Origin: a bacterium UBP17_UBA6191
Lineage (GTDB): Bacteria > Muiribacteriota > UBA6191
Length of the DNA: 6,144 nt
Assembly: GCA_002422125.1 (NCBI GenBank)
Contig: DITF01000334.1
Coordinates: 1-6,144 of the forward strand
Reading direction: 5' to 3'
The translations under genes and the position numbers were made by a program. This document shows, piece after piece, positions 5,145 to 6,144 of this stretch. The notes beneath the pieces are model-generated. The model was given only the letters and a program-made list of their open reading frames with translations. It was not told the origin of the DNA and made no database searches. The first letter of the stretch is position 1. Each line of letters begins with the position of its first letter.

Positions 5145-6144
5145 GTGAAATATGTTTTGCTGATGTTCTTTATGCTGTGGACTGTAGGTTCTCAGGATCT
5201 GGAGTCTTTGTTAAGAGATGGGATAGAACATCAGAGGGCCGGTAGGTTAGTTCATGCTGTAGCCCTGTTTCGCGATTATTTAAAAATCCGACCTCAGGCC
5301 TCTTCCGTGGCAAACCGAACTGGTTTTTGTTTTGAGGAATTAGGCTATCCAGAAATTGCCCGTCGCTATTTTAGCCAGGCTCTGGAATATGATCCGTCCA
5401 ATCAGTATGCCAAGGACGGTCTAAAAAGGGTGCTATTAAAGATTCAGGAGCAAAAACCATCCGATAGAGAATCTTCTCCGATTTCGGTGAATATTGGAAT
5501 TTCAGCATCGGAGACACAAGAGGATTCAAAAAACCAAATTGTTCGTAGAATCTGGATGGTTAGAAACGGACTGATCTATACCATGCTTTCTGATGGAAGG
5601 GATTTGCGCAGATTTTCAGATGTAGTGTTTACTACCATTACAGAACCACTTAAGGGTTTTGGTTTTTTCTCTGAGATTCCGGCTGAAAGAGATCATCCTG
5701 ACGGGGGGGCAGATCGGGATTTATATTACTTTGATCAGAAGACAGGTTTGTTTCAGGCCATGTCCCGAACCAGAGAGGATGAGTATCATCCCAGGTATGT
5801 GAATGGTCAAGTCTGGTTTTTGCGCCGCCATGGAGAAAACTCCCAGTTGTATCATGTCCCATTTGACTTGAAACGCGAAGGCTTTGAAGACGCTGAAATG
5901 GCATTACAGGGTTTAGATTCTGTGCGTCGATTTGAAGTGGACCGAGGCACTCTTTGGTTTAGTGCCAGAAAGATGCGCGGTGAGCCCTTTCGGATTTTTC
6001 GTCAATCGGAGAAGACAGAGCCAGTACCATTTCTTCAAGGATTTGATAGTTACCCCGATTTTTTTATATCTCCATCGGGCACCTACCTGGCTATTTATCG
6101 TGTCGATTCTAACTCCAGAAGTAACTTCCTCTTGGCAGATCCTA
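5145..6144 (+). CDS. Exported TPR plus beta-propeller-like protein (3' end beyond window)
   Basis: An uninterrupted frame runs from the GTG at 5145 to the window edge, giving 333 residues without a stop. It begins with a Sec signal peptide (MKYVLLMFFMLWTVGSQ, probable cleavage after VGS). Residues 22-51 and 53-86 fit two tetratricopeptide repeats: AGRLVHAVALFRDYLKIRP, then LGYPEIARRYFSQALEYDPS. A polar linker (about 104-130) follows. From about residue 134 the protein is rich in short beta-strands and aromatic residues with repeated TolB/WD40-like blade patterns: DLYYFDQKTGLFQ, HPRYVNGQVWFLRRHGENSQL, TLWFSARKMRGEPFRIF and YPDFFISPSGTYLAIYRVD. It is probably a periplasmic or surface scaffold or binding protein; no catalytic motif is seen. 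Its strong ribosome binding site and 15-nt gap place it in the transporter operon. A run of seven G lies at 5703-5709. The fold calls come from pattern reading: TPR fairly sure, propeller likely. Confidence 0.82.
   Translation, partial: MKYVLLMFFMLWTVGSQDLESLLRDGIEHQRAGRLVHAVALFRDYLKIRPQASSVANRTGFCFEELGYPEIARRYFSQALEYDPSNQYAKDGLKRVLLKIQEQKPSDRESSPISVNIGISASETQEDSKNQIVRRIWMVRNGLIYTMLSDGRDLRRFSDVVFTTITEPLKGFGFFSEIPAERDHPDGGADRDLYYFDQKTGLFQAMSRTREDEYHPRYVNGQVWFLRRHGENSQLYHVPFDLKREGFEDAEMALQGLDSVRRFEVDRGTLWFSARKMRGEPFRIFRQSEKTEPVPFLQGFDSYPDFFISPSGTYLAIYRVDSNSRSNFLLADP

Noticed and set aside
5650..5904. Minus-strand open frame opposite the TPR/propeller gene
   Set aside because: The plus-strand frame continues without a stop from a strong ribosome binding site and signal peptide; the minus frame is a shadow.

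Overview
The window comes from a bacterium with moderate, slightly AT-leaning base composition. Nothing in it fixes the lineage. Signal peptides, a lipid-anchored solute-binding protein and leaderless-looking transcription-unit starts suggest a bacterium outside the best-studied enteric groups, but this is inference. There are no RNA genes, mobile elements, CRISPR arrays or convincing intrinsic terminators. Genes fill nearly the whole window.

Layout: two minus-strand genes lie on the left. One is the 5' end of a gene that leaves the window at base 1; its N-terminus resembles the start of DUF342/FapA-family proteins. The other is a 540-residue secreted protein of unknown function, with coiled-coil regions on both sides of a glycine-rich hydrophobic core. 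A divergent promoter region of about 70 bp separates it from a plus-strand operon that fills the rest of the window.

The operon holds two ABC-transporter permeases of the MalF/MalG (UgpA/UgpE) type, a lipoprotein substrate-binding protein of the UgpB/family-1 type, and the first 333 residues of an exported TPR plus beta-propeller-like protein cut by the window edge. The genes are tightly packed: stop codon abutting start, a 17-nt overlap, then a 15-nt gap. Each internal gene has a clear Shine-Dalgarno sequence. The first genes of the transcription units have none, and the first permease has a perfect TATAAT hexamer 7 nt before a start codon, so it is probably translated from a leaderless mRNA.

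The transporter should import a carbohydrate or a polyol phosphate, possibly sn-glycerol-3-phosphate, using an ATPase encoded outside the visible region. Both permeases and the binding protein carry extra segments compared with typical family members. The downstream TPR/propeller gene is an unusual operon partner and may be a cell-envelope accessory protein.
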